Assembly: GCA_964639525.1 (NCBI GenBank)
Contig: CAZXDS010000176.1
Coordinates: 1-6,924 of the forward strand
DNA: 6,924 bases
DNA from: CAZXDS01 sp964639525
Lineage (GTDB): Bacteria; Bacteroidota; Ignavibacteria; Ignavibacteriales; Melioribacteraceae
Direction: 5' to 3'
In this document: positions 5,001-6,924 of the stretch, piece by piece
How positions within the stretch are numbered: the stretch's first letter is position 1
How the letters are laid out: the number at the start of each line of letters is the position of its first letter
The notes under the pieces: generated by a model
The model's database searches: none
Told to the model about the DNA's origin: nothing
Seen by the model: only the letters and a program-made list of their open reading frames with translations
Position numbers and translations under genes: made by a program

Positions 5001-6924
5001 CAACTTTCCCTTCATAGGAAACAACAATATGTTCTCCATCTTTTCTAACCATTGTAAATTGAGCTTGATGAATTTCACCCTCTTCCTTAAATCTCGGGAA
5101 TCTTTCTTTAACTAACTTTGCTGATTCACGTTCCATGAAATCACCAAATTTTTTGCCAATTACTTCCTCTTTGCTGTATCCAATAGTTTTTTGCCAAGCC
5201 GGGTTTACGTCAATAAAGCAGCCATTCACATCCAATGACTGATAGGGAAGAGGTGCATAATCGAACATTATGCGGAATTTTTTTTCGCTTTCTCCCAATT
5301 TAATTTCAGCAAGTTTACGTTCGGAAATATTCTTATCGGCGCCTCTATAACCGAGAAAATTTCCGTTGCTATCAAGTATTGGTTTACCGTTGGTTAATAC
5401 AATTATTTCATTTCCATTTTTAGTTATGAGCGTATTTTCGTAATCAACAAAAGGTTCTTTTTTTGAAAATACTTCAAGGGTTTTATCCTTAAGCTCATCC
5501 ATTCTATCAGGTTTAAAAAAGTCATAAAAATATTTTTTGCCTACTAATTCATTCGGTTTATAGCCAAGTAATTTCAAACTTACTTCACTCGAATAAGTGT
5601 ATAAACCATTTTGATCAACTTCCCAAATCCAATCGCCGGTGGCATGAACAACTTGTTGAAACCGTTCTTCGCTTTTGTGTAACGAAAGCCCGGCAAGCTT
5701 TTGCTCGGTTATGTCAATCACAGTTCCCTGAACAGCGGTTGAATCTTGGTAAGGGATTATTTTTTCAATCATTTTAACATAAATTTCAGTGCCGTCCATT
5801 TTATTATTTTTTATTTCATAAGTGGAAAATTCTTTTTTCTTAGTTTCGAGCGATTCTTTTTCCGTTGTAATTAATTCCCAATCATCATCATGTGTAAATA
5901 TTTTCGTATGTAATCCGAGCATTTCATTGGGATTTTTATAGCCGTATATTTCAGCCGTCCTTTTATTTACAAATTTGAATATATGATCTTTAACTATATA
6001 TATACCCGCAAGTGAATTATCTACTACCTCTTTATATTTTACTTCCGCCTCTATTCTTTTATTTTCTACTTGTTGATATATGAAAAGTACTGCTATAATA
6101 AAAGCGATGAGAACCATGTCGAGAGGTAAAAGTAATTTGTATTTAGAAAACGATTTACTTAGTGGCGGAGGTTTATATATGGAAATTAATTTGAATAAAT
6201 GATTCTTGCTGAAAGCAGCAGTAACGTTGTTACCAATAATTTTAGCATCACTTAAATCAATAGTTGCAAAAGTTAATAAACCGGAATCACTTTTGACACT
6301 ACCGTTTTGGTTTTGTCGTATAACTTTCCAAGCCTTAGGATAATCATTGCTAAATTTTTTGTCTTTTTTATTGGCAAACATAAAACCGAACTCATCTTCA
6401 CTTTTTAATCCCTTTAAGTAATACCCTGCATTGTTTGTTAGAATAAGTTTGCCAGGCATATCAAGATGCTTTCCTTTAACCAAAAGTTTGGAGATTCTAT
6501 CGGCAAAATAATTGAGTATAATTATTCCTCTTTTGTTTCCATTATTATCAAAAATAACTTTACCAATTCTTAGCATTGGTTTGCGTGGGTTTTCAATTTT
6601 ACCGTGCTCAATGTTTAAGTCCAATTTAGAAAAATAGATTTCATCTTTTTTTAACTTAATAATATCACGGAAATAATAGCGGTCAGATTTATTTTGTAAT
6701 TTATTTTTGGGAACGATGCCCGGTTTGCCGTTGTTATAATTAACTCTAACAACTTCCATTCCCTTGTTATCAATAAATCTCATTTTATCATAAAGATGTT
6801 CTTTGATAAGATAATTTAAGTATTCAAGACTGAGATATTTTAAGTTTAATTTTGTGCTGTTTTTAATATAGAATTTCAATTCCAAGTTATTACTTAACAT
6901 CTTAAGTTCAGCAACAACATTTCG
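2020..6924 (-). CDS. N-terminal sensor portion of a Cache/PAS/GAF histidine kinase (5' partial, ends at the in-frame TGA)
   Basis: This is the sensory half of a large membrane histidine kinase. Residues are numbered from the Met codon at 6898-6900. Residues 1-240 form an extracytoplasmic Cache-like ligand domain (KSDRYYFRD, then LDLN and RGIIILNY, typical of this class). One membrane helix spans about 256-275 (LLLPLDMVLIAFIIAVLFIY). PAS domains follow at about 284-400, 411-530 and 541-655, ending in DITEQ or NISERK. GAF domains follow at about 668-820 (GVWADC, PVIHNNYA, LGVGN), 840-990 and 1010-1168. Further PAS domains lie at about 1173-1297, 1307-1420 and 1432-1550, and the start of a seventh at 1557-1626 (SIVITDLEGKIEYVNPFF). 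No kinase core remains before the stop. The Met at 6900 is probably not the true start: the frame stays open to the edge (RNVVAELK), and the expected first membrane helix before the Cache domain is missing. If translated alone, the product would be a membrane sensor with no output domain. The domain assignments rest on motif recognition. Confidence 0.88.
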   Translation of the reverse strand, partial: RNVVAELKMLSNNLELKFYIKNSTKLNLKYLSLEYLNYLIKEHLYDKMRFIDNKGMEVVRVNYNNGKPGIVPKNKLQNKSDRYYFRDIIKLKKDEIYFSKLDLNIEHGKIENPRKPMLRIGKVIFDNNGNKRGIIILNYFADRISKLLVKGKHLDMPGKLILTNNAGYYLKGLKSEDEFGFMFANKKDKKFSNDYPKAWKVIRQNQNGSVKSDSGLLTFATIDLSDAKIIGNNVTAAFSKNHLFKLISIYKPPPLSKSFSKYKLLLPLDMVLIAFIIAVLFIYQQVENKRIEAEVKYKEVVDNSLAGIYIVKDHIFKFVNKRTAEIYGYKNPNEMLGLHTKIFTHDDDWELITTEKESLETKKKEFSTYEIKNNKMDGTEIYVKMIEKIIPYQDSTAVQGTVIDITEQKLAGLSLHKSEERFQQVVHATGDWIWEVDQNGLYTYSSEVSLKLLGYKPNELVGKKYFYDFFKPDRMDELKDKTLEVFSKKEPFVDYENTLITKNGNEIIVLTNGKPILDSNGNFLGYRGADKNISERKLAEIKLGESEKKFRIMFDYAPLPYQSLDVNGCFIDVNPAWQKTIGYSKEEVIGKKFGDFMERESAKLVKERFPRFKEEGEIHQAQFTMVRKDGEHIVVSYEGKVAFDEFGNFKQIHCIFTDITEQRRHELINSARLHLIEYSVNHSLEEFLEEALNETEKITDSKMGFYHIIDEDQNSVTFQSWSTATKTIFCNAEGEGGQHYSIDKAGVWADCIRKREPVIHNNYATLPNRKGFTEGHPEVIRELAVPIIRDGKILSVLGVGNKETDYSQEDIHSVSVIGNFIWEIAERIKTQNQLAKMNRLYLLSLKGNKSLLRIDNPDLLFKELCHIAVEFGNFQMALVGIIEETNSKVNVVASEGFTDNYIENLDIRFDGGDKSKGTAGIAIQTGKSSISNNILIDAKMKPWQSAAKQNGFNSVASFPLFVFDKVIGILAFYSNEIDYFDKEEINLLDELTKDISFAIEFAKTKEDKLKSDKVQSVIRNIIKDSFDTTSLKKGIEKIHKHLSGLIKVNNLFVALYNKENNLYSFPYFVDETDSVSNIKNFSLENSLTDYVRRTGEPLIVDEKKLKLMEQKGETTLVGIPSPIWIGIPLKSKKNVFGVLVVQDYNNPNAYSPDDFELLNFVSKQISQVILRLKADSELKQSEEKFKSLMQQAPFVVEIYDLDGLQIAVNKAYEELWSFPGETTVNKFNILKSKEVEETGLIKYVERAYAGESVLVPEYSFNPTGKTEAKGLGRVRWLSTRIYPIIGNLGKVQNIVVTHQDITENKIIEKELRESEQKFKKTFQTSPDSININRLKDGAYLDINEGFTAITGYAREDAIGKTSAEINIWANPNDRELLIKGLQQFGEVSNLEAEFRKKDGSIIHGLMSANVISINNEPHIISVTRDYEGIYQSQKAIKESRLRYLSLFNSIRDSIIVSDTDRKITNCNSAFETQFGFKIEEIIGKKTLFIYESEKQFSELGDVIKNHFDDSTPFSYTVNYRRKDGSVFPGETSVFYLKDTNGNVLGFIGLIRDVSESRKSELEILKLSQVVQQSRVSIVITDLEGKIEYVNPFFTNITGYTKKEAIGQNPRILQSGEQSKEFYVKMWNRISNGKI
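6076..6135 (-). other. transmembrane segment of the sensor kinase
   Basis: About 20 hydrophobic residues (LLLPLDMVLIAFIIAVLFIY) sit between the Cache-like domain and the first cytoplasmic PAS. They are preceded by a basic, polar stretch (SKSFSKYK) and followed by a charged helix (ENKRIEAEVKYKEVV) that probably transmits the signal into PAS1. It is the only clear membrane helix in the window. Family architecture predicts another just upstream of the Cache domain, beyond base 6924. Confidence 0.85.

Larger units (their letters stand above)
694..6924 (-). pseudogene. multi-sensor (Cache/PAS/GAF) histidine kinase gene, interrupted by an in-frame TGA and partial at the 5' end
   Basis: The minus strand carries one continuous frame from the right edge (6924) to a TAA at 694-696, broken only by TGA at 2020-2022. 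Both sides are in the same frame, so there is no frameshift. Read through, it gives about 2076 residues within the window. The order is periplasmic Cache-like domain, membrane helix, PAS x3, GAF x3, PAS x4 (the last one split by the stop), coiled linker, PAS, HisKA, HATPase_c. The residues around the stop, NGKI-stop-KDEFHNKKKNGELYWEEA, match the usual PAS pattern G-(I/V)-W-x-(G/D)-E-(F/L)-x-N, so the stop replaces an expected Trp. The 14 Trp upstream and 3 downstream are all TGG. I infer a recent nonsense mutation or a base-call error rather than two natural genes, because the break falls inside a domain and the downstream part shows no decay. The first codons lie beyond the window. Confidence 0.75.

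Noticed and set aside
4930..5115. Plus-strand open frame of 61 codons
   Set aside because: It lies antisense inside a well-supported PAS domain and has no features of its own.

Overview
The window is AT-rich bacterial DNA holding one very large minus-strand gene for a membrane-bound, multi-sensor histidine kinase, followed downstream (bases 1 to about 720) by a dense array of small palindromic repeats. The Lys/Asn/Ile-rich protein, the stacked PAS/GAF kinase and the palindrome-rich intergenic DNA fit an AT-rich member of the Bacteroidota/Chlorobiota/Ignavibacteriota group. That is inferred from style only; no marker gene is present.

Bases 694-6924 (minus): one reading frame runs from beyond the right edge to base 694, interrupted only by an in-frame TGA at 2020-2022. 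Upstream of the TGA lie a periplasmic Cache-like domain, one membrane helix, three PAS, three GAF and three more PAS domains, then the first half of a seventh PAS. Downstream, in the same frame, lie the second half of that PAS, a coiled linker, an eighth PAS, HisKA and HATPase_c. The TGA falls where this PAS type normally has Trp, so a single TGG-to-TGA change explains the split. Either the gene carries a nonsense mutation that separates the sensors from the catalytic core, or the base is a sequence error. The 5' end, with the first membrane helix and true start, lies outside the window.

Bases 1-720: no gene is visible. About 14 palindromic or degenerate-palindromic units occur every 33-52 bp. 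Many share an AACC...GGTT foot while their stems differ with complementary changes in both arms. A 62-63 bp tandem pair sits at the left. A block of about 308 bp is present twice, with its palindromes identical and its linkers diverged. The last unit overlaps the 3' end of the kinase gene and supplies its final codons and TAA stop. This resembles REP/REPIN-type repeats, but no transposase is present here.

Functionally, the intact protein would sense an extracytoplasmic ligand through Cache and cytoplasmic cues through PAS/GAF, then autophosphorylate on the HisKA histidine. No receiver domain or response regulator lies in the window, so the partner must be encoded elsewhere.
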